A stretch of DNA of 64,000 nt from Aspergillus flavus. Its lineage: Eukaryota; Ascomycota; Eurotiomycetes; Eurotiales; Aspergillaceae. Each line of letters begins with the position of its first letter. Positions within the stretch are counted from its first letter, which is position 1. Positions 31,477 through 42,100 of this stretch are shown piece by piece. Below the pieces are notes generated by a model. The model saw nothing but the letters and a program-made list of their open reading frames with translations. It made no database searches and was not told the origin of the DNA. The stretch spans positions 3,782,001 through 3,846,000 of the forward strand of contig NC_092410.1 of NCBI RefSeq assembly GCF_009017415.1, in the 5' to 3' direction. Made by a program: the position numbers and the translations under genes.

Positions 31477-34149
31477 TTAACTGCCCATCCCGTCCCATGT
31501 CATATCCCATAACCAATACATCCCACTTTCACCATTTCCTAAATAAGGGTCTTCGACCCCCATTGGGACAGCGCCAGCACCGTCCCAACCATAGTCCATC
31601 GGGACCTGTACGGGGAATTGCGACTCGGTATTTTGATTGGGCGGCTGATGCGTCTGATGATGTTCGCTGGAGAGAATATTGACCGAGCGGTCATTCCCAG
31701 GTGGTAGAACTAACCAGGAATCGCATTAGCATTGGACTATCTAAGTTTGCGAAAAAAAAAAGAAAAAACAAATAATTACCATGGTGAACAGTAGTCAAAC
31801 TCTCATTCAGCCGAACAGCCCGTCCAGGATCAGGCCGGATATGATTACCCAGTACTGGATCGGACAGACCCATCGTTCCATCTAGGGGTAGTCGCAACGT
31901 ATCCTCAACTGACATACGGCCCAGGCTGGTCGGATCCTGCGTGACATGATGTCCAAGTCTCGGGGGGTATCCGGTGATAGGTCCGAATATGACCTCCGAC
32001 TCGCGACGGAGGAGCATTGTAACCACGTTCTTTAGAACCGTGGTACTCTGCTTTGAAAGGGCGGATCGGGTCCCGATTAGGTCTTGTAAACGGAGGATGC
32101 GTGTGATGGTCCGTTTGACGACCTGTGCTGTGTCGGAGAGGGGTTCGGAGAGGGCCATCACGACCAGCACGATGGCGGCGTTGAAGAGGTTGATTGCTAG
32201 GAAGGCGACGAGGTGGCTGTCTGTTGCTAGCTGGGCTAGAACGGGCATTTCTGTGACGCGAGCTGTGCGCACGGCTGCGTTCATCCATAGATCTGAGCTG
32301 GCGGCTTGTGCGGTAGGGAATGGGGTTTCGAATGATAGGCCTGGGGTGGAGTGGCCGGAGGATGCAGCTGGATGGGATGCGGGTGAGCCGCCGTCGCTGC
32401 TGCCATGTGGTGGTCGTGTAGCTGAGGTGAGATGGTCGACTTGTCGTGCGAGTAGTGGTCGATGGAGGACGATGAGGACGTTGTCGTATGTGAGTTGCAA
32501 TGAGAGGGACTGCAACGCGTGTGCCCTCGACCCGGGTTCTCCGTCCGGGTGGTAGTCTCGCTCGAGATCTAATGCTAAATGGGCTGGGAGAGAGACTCGC
32601 CATCTTTGCAGCTCCTGGGTGGCATGTTTGACTAGAGAAGCATATGTGTTTCCGGCCAGCTGTTGCGATGTACGAAAGGTCCGTGAACCGAATACTGCTT
32701 CTAGTGCTGGGGAGGCGATCAGGTAGAGACGGTTTAGCTCGCGCTGGTATGCGGAGTAGCAGATCATGTTATTGTCGCTGGATCCTGGTGTGGTAAAGGA
32801 TGGGTTCTCTAGTATGTCGGCGGGCATGCTGAGATTGCAGTCCTTGTCGTTGATTCCCAACGGCCGACCGTAGGTGATGGAGGCAAACCGGTCCCAGGTG
32901 TAGATCGTCCACCACACTCGCTTTCTTTCTTCAATGTCTCCGAATTCGCCCTGGACGGGTTCCCGGTGCATGCCCAGTGCTTGGGACATTTTGATTGTGG
33001 CGCCTAATAAGGCGAAGGAGAGGTTTGGTCGACCATGGTAGACGTGGTGGGATCCGAGGAGGATGCAGGTCTGCACGGCAGTCACTGAAGGCTGGTCCAT
33101 CAATTCTACCAGGTTTGCTTCGACGATCTTTATTAGATCGGCACTCCATTGTCGCCAATGATCCCTGGTGTCTTCGGTGTCGCGATTCCGTTGTGATCGG
33201 TACCAAGCTGCCATTCCGAGCATGACCGCCAGCAGCAAGAGAAACGGCTTCTGTGATGGATAGGCAGAGCCATCTTCAATGGAGCGCAGTCTTCTGCGGA
33301 ATTTGGGTTCATACACCACCAGCGAGAACCAATGGATCGCATCGAAATACTCCTCCAACAGCTCATACATCAAATCCCCAATGGGTAGCGGCTGGCCCAA
33401 GATGGAGGATATGGGGAGCCGTTGGCCAGCTACAGCCGACTGCGCGACGGGCGCACTGGTACTTGCACGATAACCTGGAATAGCAAAGGTCGTTCGCTCG
33501 TCAATGTGTTGACTCCCTAGTTCACAGATCTTGCGCGCCAGCCCCATGGCCGACTCGGCCTCGCCGCAGTCGATGGCAGAGCGGGCGCTGTGCTCATCCG
33601 CCGGAAGGAAGTCAGCACCGGGCGCATTAGCGTCCGGCACTTCCACCTCATGGCGAGGACTGTCCTCACGATCCGGCGGCTGTTCGGCCGGGGGCATGCG
33701 TGGGGGTTTCGATTGACGCCGAGAATTCCTCAATGTACGTCGGGATGCCACTCGGCTGCACCCGCAACGTTGCATCCATATCAGCCACCTGACGCCGAGA
33801 GGAAATTCTACCCACTAACTCACTTTCGAGCAGCATCTTTCTGCTGCAACGGCAGAGCCTGGCAATCCACATTGGCTCTTACACAAAGCGTGCACGGTCG
33901 GAAAGGATCGCACTGTAATAATATCAATATCCCCATCGTCATTAATAGGACCCTTAATGCCGAGGAAAAGTAGGAAAATCGGCTTACCCGAGATTTATGT
34001 AGACGGCATCGTTCACACGCACTGCTCACCCGAGTCGGTAATGACGACCGTAAATGTCTTCTACTTCTTGTTGATCGTGGGCTGTCGGTTGAGACTGTTC
34101 TTGTCCGACGATCCATTAGATCATCAACTGGGGGGTGATCCGAGGCCAT
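31477..34149 (-). CDS. Zn2Cys6 transcription factor, likely local pathway regulator
   Basis: Four exons, 34149-33988, 33912-33824, 33755-31780 and 31709-31477, give 819 residues. The zinc cluster CERCRLHKSR|CDPFRPCTLCVRANVDC (about residues 45-71) is split by the first intron exactly before its third cysteine. The basic SRRTLRNSRRQS region follows. The central part is a fungal_trans domain (RVWWTIYTWDRFASITYGRPLGI). The last intron has a GCTAATG branch point and restores a Gln/Pro and acidic/aromatic C-terminus (DYGWDGAGAVP...WDMTWDGMGS), a plausible activation domain. Reading straight through that intron would give an artefactual end. It lies tail to tail with the dehydrogenase and 1.6 kb from the transporter. 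The ligand is unknown. Confidence 0.88.
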
Positions 34150-34764
34150 GGTGGGTTTATGCCAGAGTCGGATGATGCTTGGAGTTTGAGTGATTTTTGT
34201 CCCGATTTTTGGGTTGTTTTCCCCACACTTTCTTTCCATCCTCCACGGCCGAGACGCTGCTCCGATGGGTCGTTTTACGAGATACTCTCGTATTCCGGGT
34301 CAATGGATATCCCTTTTTTTTTTTTTTTTTTTTTTTTTTATATTTTTTAGTCTTCTTATTCTGTCTTTCCTCTAGTTAAAGCGAACTTGTGTATGTCTAT
34401 CTTGCACTGACCCTTTCGCTAACTCCAGACAATTCACTTTTCATTGGTAGTTCCAATTCTGGGAGGATGGAAGTTGCCCTAATCAGTTGCCTTTGCCTTT
34501 CCCGCAGAGAAACGGTACACTCACAAACAACGAGGAGTGGTAGAGCTTCACAAATGATGGCGTAATTGGAGATATGGTATGGAGGGACTACCAGTACTGC
34601 AACGAACGCGCAGCAAATTAGGGAATCTAGAAACAGGGTTTTGTTTCTCCAAGATCCGTTCATCTTGGGTAGGACAAAACTTCAAGACCCAGTAGGAAAC
34701 AGTCGCTCACGGGGCCTCAGCTCCCATAAGTAGCATCAGTTATCTTCGATGGACAATCATTATA
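34150..34764. other. Regulator promoter and poly-T tract
   Basis: This carries the promoter of the minus-strand regulator and a 26-bp T run at 34314-34339. I see no copy of the GTTCCGCCGGAAC motif here, so autoregulation through that site is not supported. No gene. Confidence 0.55.
34314..34339. repeat. Poly-T tract, 26 bp
   Basis: Uninterrupted 26-bp T run about 165 bp upstream of the regulator start, on the strand that is A-rich in the regulator's orientation. Poly(dA:dT) tracts of this size exclude nucleosomes, so it may set promoter accessibility. Confidence 0.9.
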
Positions 34765-35484
34765 ATGGCCGAGTCGCACTCTACCCCCTGTACCAACGAC
34801 TCTTCAACTACGCCGAATGGCTGTATTGCCCTGACCTTTGAAAGAGGATACTACCGTCATGACAACTTCTTCATCAAAAGAAGTTTACGACCCAGTGAGT
34901 ATCAAACCGGATACAAAGGTCTCCACATCCCCAGACTAGGCAAAGAAAGACTCTAGAACGAAGCCAAGGTCTTACAGTTCATCCGTCGCGTCAGCAATAT
35001 CCCCGTTCCGAAGTTATGCGCTGCATTCGAGATCGATGACTCTTACCTCTTGTTCATGGAATACATCGACGGCATATCCATGTCGCAATTAACAGACGAA
35101 CAAAAGGAGGTGGTCAATGTTGAACTCCAGCAACATCTGGATGTTCTGCATGGAATCAAATCCAAAAGTATCGCTAGTCCTTCCGGGATCGTTATCCCGC
35201 CGTATCGAGTGATGCGTCAATCGAGTAAGGATGCCTGGTCTCGTCTATCATCTGAAACTTGCGATTATGTGTTTTGTCATAATGATCTTTCTCAGGAGAA
35301 TGTTATTGTGGATCCCGAAACACTGAAGATAAAGGCGATTATCGACTGGGAATATGCGGAGTTTTTTGCGGCTTACTTCGATTACCCTTTTTATAAGAGG
35401 CTGGGCCCTTCTATGGCATTGGAGGGGGAGAGAGATGATGTACCGGAACTGCTTCAACTTTTGAATTCGGAGTCAACGAACTAG
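34765..35484 (+). pseudogene. APH-family phosphotransferase gene with one in-frame TAG
   Basis: One frame from ATG 34765 to TAG 35482-35484 encodes an aminoglycoside-phosphotransferase-fold (fungal APH/choline-kinase-like) protein of 240 codons. It is interrupted only by TAG at 34954-34956. The parts read GYKGLHIPRLGKERL, stop, NEAKVLQFIRRVSNIPVPKLC, LLFMEYIDGISM, the catalytic CHNDLSQENVIVD and metal-binding IIDWEYAEFF. Family members have an ordinary residue (often Arg) where the stop lies. No GT-AG intron removes the stop in frame. The rest is intact, so this is a very recent loss, a readthrough gene, or a sequence error. It lies inside the polyol/fructan locus between regulator and transporter, but the family is ubiquitous and its role unknown. 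Confidence 0.7.
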
Positions 35485-35712
35485 GCTGCGACCATCCTGG
35501 TATATACTATAGTATGCTTTACCGAGGCCTAGGGGAAGCTTTACTACGCAACGTTTTCTGTTATAACAATGCAGTTGATACATGCGAGCATCCAAAAGAG
35601 GCAACTTGAAAAATCGTGAACTCCATAAATTCGTTGACCAACTCTCTCTGGCTAGCTAAAAAAAGTACATGGGAAAACGTATAACACAAATATACACCAC
35701 AGGAAAATAAAT

Positions 35713-37390
35713 CTAAACAGTCTCATGATACTCAATCTGTCCCTCATCCTGACTTAGCATCTGCTTCGCCTTTGAAATGGACGTACTCTGATCTGTAAGA
35801 GCCTGCTCCATCTCAATATACCGTGCCGGTCGTGCAACGCTGATAGCCTCCGGGTTCCCATTGACGAAGATACTATGATTCTCACGGAAGAAAACATCGA
35901 TATCTTCCAGCGCACGATTGGCAGTCTCAGGGTAGAAGAAGTAAACAACGGGAATGAAAGAAAAGTTGAACACAGTCCAGATAATATAAAACTTCCATCC
36001 CAAATTTTGAATACCGACTGGAGTAACCTCAACCACCATGAAATTCATCGCCCAGTTTGTCGCTGTACCGAGCGCGGCTCCCTTCGTCCGCATGCTAAGT
36101 GAGTTGAGTTCCACTGGGAGAAGCCATCCGATACCCTGGTAACTGCAGCCAAAGAACAGGTAGTAGCAGAAGAAGAAGGCGACTGCTGCAGCTGCTACTT
36201 GAGTCTGGTGGGGGTAGTCTGGTTTTTCGCTGAATCGGAGTAGGACTGTGATCATTAGGTAGCAGACTCCCTGTCCTAAGGCGCACCAGATCATGAGTTT
36301 GCGTCGACCCCAGCCGTCGATCTTGGGAATGGCTAGCGTGCTGGCAATTAGGTATGAGACGGAATTGCAGGCTGCAAGCAGTCGCGATAGTGTTTCGGAT
36401 AGTTTGACGGATTCCATCAAGACAGTGGGCAGGTAGTATGAGGTGACGTTGATACCAGCCAGCTGTTGCATGGCCTGTGCCCCGGCTCCCAGTATTAGAC
36501 GACGAATCACGCAGGTACCACCCTGGTCCCCGGTCTGGCCGCGTAGGAGCTGTCCCCAGGAGATGGCGTGTTCGCGTTCATATTGTACCGCGGTGATGAT
36601 CTCGGTATAAGCTGCGATGACATGGGGATCGTGGACATCTTTGTTCTCCAGATCGCCGATGATCTGTTGTGCATTCTCCGTTTTATCGTGTCCAATCAAC
36701 CAACGAGGCGACTCTGGAAGCCATGGGACGGTGGCATAGAGGACGAAAATGAAGACAAATTGGAAAGCAAGTGGGAACCGCCATGAAGCCGGTCCAGGCA
36801 CAAAGGAGAATCCGAACGTCATCCAGTTCGAAAGCGAATAGCCAGCCACGTTGAGAATCATTTCGATGATTACGAGCTTGCCTCTCCATTTAATCTGTGA
36901 AGTTTCGCCCTGCCATACGGGAGCCGTGGCCGTGTTAATGCCGTTTCCTATGCCGGCGACTACTCGACCGACGATCATTTGAGGCACACCATAGGCTGCA
37001 GTCTGTAGAACAGCCCCGATGGCCATGATCGTCGTTCCAAGTAAGATCGTCTTTTTGCGACCCCATTTTTCTCCGACATACATGGCTGCTATGGCTCCGA
37101 GTAGACAGCCGACATCGTAGATGGCCGTAATTGTTCCTATAAGACTCGCGTTGTTGTGAAGATGCAGTACATCAAGAAAGTCTTTTGTCACGATGACGCC
37201 TCCTGAAACGAGAACGAATGGCCGTTAGTGAATCACTGGACACATTAGGGAGAGGACAGAGAGGCATACCAAAAACACCCTGATCATAACCGAACAGCAT
37301 CATATCCGTTGCACAAGCAACGGTTACCCAGAAGGTCAGCCATCCTCCTTTCAAGCCAAAGTACGGCTGACTGAATCTACCCTTAGCCAT
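35713..37390 (-). CDS. MFS sugar porter family transporter
   Basis: Exons 37390-37270 and 35713-37202 encode 536 residues with about twelve membrane segments. Sugar-porter signatures are GYDQGVFGG, GEKWGRKKTIL, GRVVAGIGNGINTATAPVWQGE, LPESPRWLIGHD, QQLAGINVTSYYLP and GCSYQGIGWLLPVE. YFFYPETANRALEDIDVFF closes the domain. A cytosolic tail follows. The plasma-membrane substrate is a hexose, polyol or disaccharide and cannot be resolved from sequence. Its promoter carries the same 13-bp motif as the polyol dehydrogenase and three CreA-type hexamers. With a GH32 enzyme next door, uptake of sucrose/fructan products or of sorbitol is a reasonable inference. Confidence 0.92.
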
Positions 37391-38272
37391 TTCGGTGCAC
37401 TAATAGTATGACACAAGTGAACAATATGAGCACACTTAGGGATACCTACCATACACGTGGGGATCCGTGTGTGGTTTTATACTAATCTACAATACCCCAG
37501 GATATACATCCCCACTCTCCAACCAACTGTAACCCAAGACTACATAGTCACTGTAGCCCCACAATTGCGAACCATTGAGTGGATTATCACTAGACACTAG
37601 TCTAGAATGATAGTCATAATCCGGAGTCGAAACCTGGAGTAGTCTGCCCATGGGGTTGAGTGTGTTCGGTTCCGCCGGAACCTGACCTTTCGATGATCGG
37701 TTCCGGTCAACATACAGTTCCGCCGGCGTTCAGGCAACAGGACAGGGACAAAATAAACGCAATGATCGGCCCGTCCGGTTATGGGGTAATCGTTATATCT
37801 ATGAGCGATTTTTATCGTAGTTCATGTGCGCGTCATAGTCACCGTCGTGGAAGATGACGCTTGTGGAGGGACGGCTCGGCTTAACCATATTGATTAGGTG
37901 AACGAGGTGATCATGAGTTTATTTCCAGGGAGTTTCCCTTCAGGTATCAAACCTGGTCATGGATACGAAGTTTTCTTTAATAGACTTTGGAAGTGACGTT
38001 TGGGCACACTTTCACATCGATAACCTGGTCTCCGGCGGCCGGCGAGGTGGTTTGCCGGGCTCGCCTGTTCTCGGCTTCCCGAGTCGATCGCCAGCCCAGA
38101 GGTCCAGCGGTGGTATGCCGTTTTGAAGAATTCACGAAATGTACAACCAGGTGAATTACTCTGAACTAACTAGGTTTTATAATTATTAACTCGACCACAG
38201 ATTTTACTTTCCATGACATCGAGCTCATATATACAAAGCAACCCTTTCCCGACCCTATCACAATATCTTACA
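37391..38272 (-). promoter_or_regulatory. Transporter promoter with clustered GTTCCGCCGGAAC sites
   Basis: On the upstream side of the transporter start (37390), an exact GTTCCGCCGGAAC lies at 37669-37681. A related CGGTTCCGG is at 37698-37706 and GTTCCGCCGG at 37717-37726: three copies within 60 bp. CreA-type hexamers occur at 37457-37462 (GTGGGG), 37510-37515 and 37557-37562 (both CCCCAC). The remaining DNA up to the GH32 stop holds a G+C-rich stretch near 38030-38110 and no gene. Confidence 0.65.
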
Positions 38273-40185
38273 TTAGACACGCTCCGGCCAGGCTTCAAAC
38301 AGGCCCTCGGAGACAGTAACATTGCTGAATGTCACTTCACCCGCACCGTTGTGGTAGAACTTGATGTCAGTCGAGTTCTTGTACCAGGAACTGCGAAAGA
38401 TTGTTAGCCAATGCCTTGTTGTCGACCATCACAGAATACATACCGAGCCCAAGTACTCAGGGCAAAGCGTCCATTGGCATAGATCTCGAGGACAGAGTTA
38501 TCCACAACGACCGTGAGGTCCAGAGTCTCAATTTCCTGGGCATCGCCCTGCAAATCGAACAACCGGAGACGTCCAGACTCATTGGTGCTGACGATTCCAT
38601 TGGTGGTCTTCGCGGCAGCACTGGTGTTGCTGCGGTCGACGATGATTGACTCATTGGAGAACTGGTAGTAGATAGTGGTGCTTTCGAGGTCAGACGACAG
38701 CACTTGGAATCCGGCCTGGAGATCAGAATTACGGGCAGAGCGAGGGAAAGACAGCTGGGCGGTCAGGACGTGGAACTTGGTGGTCGGGGAGACCTGGAAA
38801 GGCACGAGGCCAGCCTCCTTCGATGTGCGCTCGGGCTCGGTGATCTTCGGTCCAGACATGAGAGCTTCACGCGTCTCCCGAGCAATATCAATTCCCAGGG
38901 TCTTCAGCTCAATGCCAGACTGGCCACGCTCTACGCGCCAAGATGATCCCTCTTCCCGGGCAAGCTCATTATCAACCACGTTGGAGATGGTCTTGATGTG
39001 CAGCTCGCGAGGAAGCAGAAGGGTGCCAACCCAGTTTTGTTGCGAAGTGGGGTAACCCTTGGCCTGCTCGAACAAGTCTCCGGTCAACCAGACAAACGAG
39101 ATGAAACGGTCGGGGGCGCCACTCTTTGTGGACACCTGAGAAGTTGCGGGCAGAATATGACCAGCGGCAGCATAGCCAGAAGCACCCCAGTCGAAGACAC
39201 CGGCCATAGTTGGGGTGAAAGTGACATTTCCGTTGTTAGAGACGTTGCCAGCAGCCCACAGCATATCGTGAATGGATGACACCTGGGACACAATAGGAGT
39301 TCCGGATCCCTCAGTACCCAAGGTCATGAACATCTCACCATCGACGCTGTACCCTTCCTCGTTCAGACCGAAGACGTTACCGGTCTCGAAGTTGAAGCCC
39401 CATCCTCCGGCCCAGTCGCCGTTACCCCAGGTCGTGTTGACCTTCTCCTGCCACCACAAGCCAAGATACTCCCAGCTCTCGAGGCTCATTTCCTTCTGGT
39501 CCTGACGATAGAGGAACTGACCAGGGCCATCTTCGTGGACACCACCAGAGATGGCTGTGTACCAGGTCCCCGGGGCGCTGTCCGCGGCAGCGTCCAGCTC
39601 CGGGCTTTGGAAAGCGTAGGGGTCACGGAAAGCGGTCACATCGCTGTCGGACGGAGGGAGGGGAATGACCGGTGGACGATCGAGCTTGGTAAAATTGCGA
39701 CCGCCGTTGGATGTGACGGCCAAGGATTGCGTTTCGGCTCCTGGGTTGTAGGGGATTGACCAATGGATAGGGAGTGATGTGACGGAGGTGTAGAGTAGGG
39801 TGGGCTTGCCGTCAATTCCCTTAGGGATTACAGAGCCATCAAAGACCGCTACAGGATCATTCTTGCCACCAGGCGTGATGAATTGACTTCCGTTGGGATT
39901 CAGATCACGGAATCTGACCATATCATCGGTCGTAGCGCCTGCGATACCACTGCCATTGTACAGGAAGCCAACGTGGAACAGACCGGTGTCAGGATCAGTG
40001 TAATGACCACACGGGTCGCCAATTCGGCCGTTTGGTGGGAGGATATGAGCTCTAGGTCTCCACGTGTCATACAGAGAGCCATTGGCCAAAGTCGAAAGGT
40101 TTGGGGGAGCTGCGTTGTAATCGATGGCGGAGGCAGCGTAGGCCGCCTGGCTGGTGACCAAGGCACTCGCGGTTGAGAGCTTCAT
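38273..40185 (-). CDS. GH32 beta-fructofuranosidase / fructosyltransferase, SucB/1-SST type
   Basis: Exons 40185-38444 and 38390-38273 give 619 residues. GH32 catalytic elements: nucleophile Asp57 in RIGDPCGHY (replacing the WMNDPNG of yeast invertase), transition-state stabiliser Asp188 in FRDPYAF, and acid/base Glu267 in NFETGNVF. The GDPC and ETG variants are typical of the Aspergillus SucB / sucrose 1-fructosyltransferase branch, which makes kestose from sucrose and hydrolyses weakly. The N-terminus (MKLSTASALVTSQAAYAASA) is only weakly hydrophobic, so secretion is doubtful. Many N-glycosylation sequons are present. A weak copy of the locus motif (TCCGCCGGAAC) lies at 40710-40720, about 525 bp upstream. 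Confidence 0.93.
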
Positions 40186-42100
40186 GGTGACGTGCTAGAG
40201 GAGCGAACGAACGGATAGCAAAGCTCCAAAAGCGCTGTCGGGGAGAAGATTTAGCGTTTAAGTAGTATTTTCAATTCATACTACATCTCGTTTGCTCTCG
40301 GTTATTGGCCGAGGTAATAAATGAGGTATGGGCCGCATGCGGGTTGGGGCCCCTGGAGAAGGTACATAATGTCGGCGAAACACCCCATTCCACTATATCC
40401 ACGGGGTAGACTATGCACTGTGTTCTATTTACTCTGTACACCGTTCATCAATGGAAAGAGCACGTTGGACGCACTGCGCGCAATTCTCCGAGGATCCTCC
40501 ATTTCCCCGAGAGCTGGAGATCCAAGCAAACAACTTTTCCCGTCGTAGTAACTGAGGAGGGGCAAAAACTGCATCATGGGTCCGCCAAGTGGTTTTCTTC
40601 CTTCCTGTTCCTGAAGAATGGTGGATCAAAGATCTTGGTAGGCTCCTCAACAAATCTTGGAGCGAACTAGTAACACATCTAGCTGTTTCTCCAAGAGGAA
40701 AGCTTCTCGTCCGCCGGAACGAGAACCATGCGATTGTCTCATCGTTGCGGGGGATTGATGGTCAGATTCCGCGGGGTTGTCTGATCAGGAACGATTGGAT
40801 CAACTGCTGTGGCGTCTAGTGTATGTATCAAACCATACCTGCATGTCATCCATAGGGATACATGCAACTAAATGTCATTCGGATGATCGTGTTCGGGGCA
40901 TCTGCCGAAAACCCCGGCACGTGAGACCTGTTTGCGCTGTTTGATCTGCCTTCCCTTTTAGGAAACTTCGGGCATCAACGCCGTCTTTCCACTCTTGGAA
41001 ATCCTGATCGATATCCACTTCGTCTGAAGACGGAAAAATCCGAAAGTATATCCATCCAGTGTACGGTTATCCTAATTTCTGATACTGTAATACTTTAGAT
41101 GCTATTGTCATATCCTTTATCGTATAACCGTTGACCCTTAGCAAATAGATGATAGATCTTACCCTATTTAAAAGCATACATGTTGGTGATCTTCCCTTTC
41201 CTAGGCTCATCAGGATCGTTTGAAGATCGTCATTGTTGATACATAACGAGACGCATTCGGAGAAACTAGCCTTATGCTTGGGTCTCCACAATTTGCCCGA
41301 CTTGTGGGGATTATCATTTTGAGCTGACCTTCGTTTATTGCCAAAGGGAGGGCCAAGGGGAAACCACGCAAACTATCAAATCCCATGACTGCCTCATAGA
41401 GAAGAAACCTTAATACCTCCATTTCTGGAAGGACAGCCAAGATGTACGGAGTATAATCGTGAGACACAAGGGAGCTTCTGAAGGTATTTCCATACCTCGG
41501 GGATGAAGTATACAATTAACATCGGTTAGTTTTTACAGGCTACAAGAAGACAGCAGCCCTTTTTTCTCTTTATTACTGCTACCACCCATTCTTTATTCAC
41601 TACGATGTTTAATGGTGCTGCGTAAATAGCCGGCCAACTTTCTGTCACATTGATTATATTATATAAAGCAGCTATTGTTCCCCCCGTCTCCGGGCGAGGG
41701 ACATGGCGGAAGAGTTACGCAATAAGATCAATAATGAACATATATGGTACTTTGGCACGCAGGAGAGGATCCGTAATAGCATCTCTAAAGTTCTCCTAAG
41801 GTATGTCGACCGATGCTAGCTCAAATGTTTACTCTCTGGACCCAATGATCAAACAATAGCTTGAAACCAGATTACGAATCTCTTGCGGGCTGCAATTGCA
41901 ATAGCTTGGCAGTTATCTGATTACCAGTAGAGACGTAGTCAGTTCTAATAACGGGCTTCGACTCGATTTGTTTCTGACCTCCGAGCTAGCTCTCTTAAGT
42001 ACAACCTTGGCCATCCGCTACTTGTTCCGAAAACCCCATATACAATTTCCACCGAATGCTCACAGCTCAACTAAAGCTTGCCCTCATCAACTGTACTTTG
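40186..42100. other. Long intergenic stretch, no gene
   Basis: This contains the GH32 promoter, with a partial locus motif TCCGCCGGAAC at 40710-40720, and then about 1.3 kb of A+T-rich sequence with broken frames. A 101-codon minus-strand frame at 41210-41515 has a plausible hydrophobic section but begins and ends without consensus and matches nothing I know. Confidence 0.55.

Noticed and set aside
31477..34149. Calling the Zn2Cys6 regulator InuR
   Set aside because: Proximity to a SucB-type gene suggested it, but the zinc cluster and flanks do not resemble the AmyR/InuR type as I know it, and the local motif is not a CGG-N8-CGG repeat.
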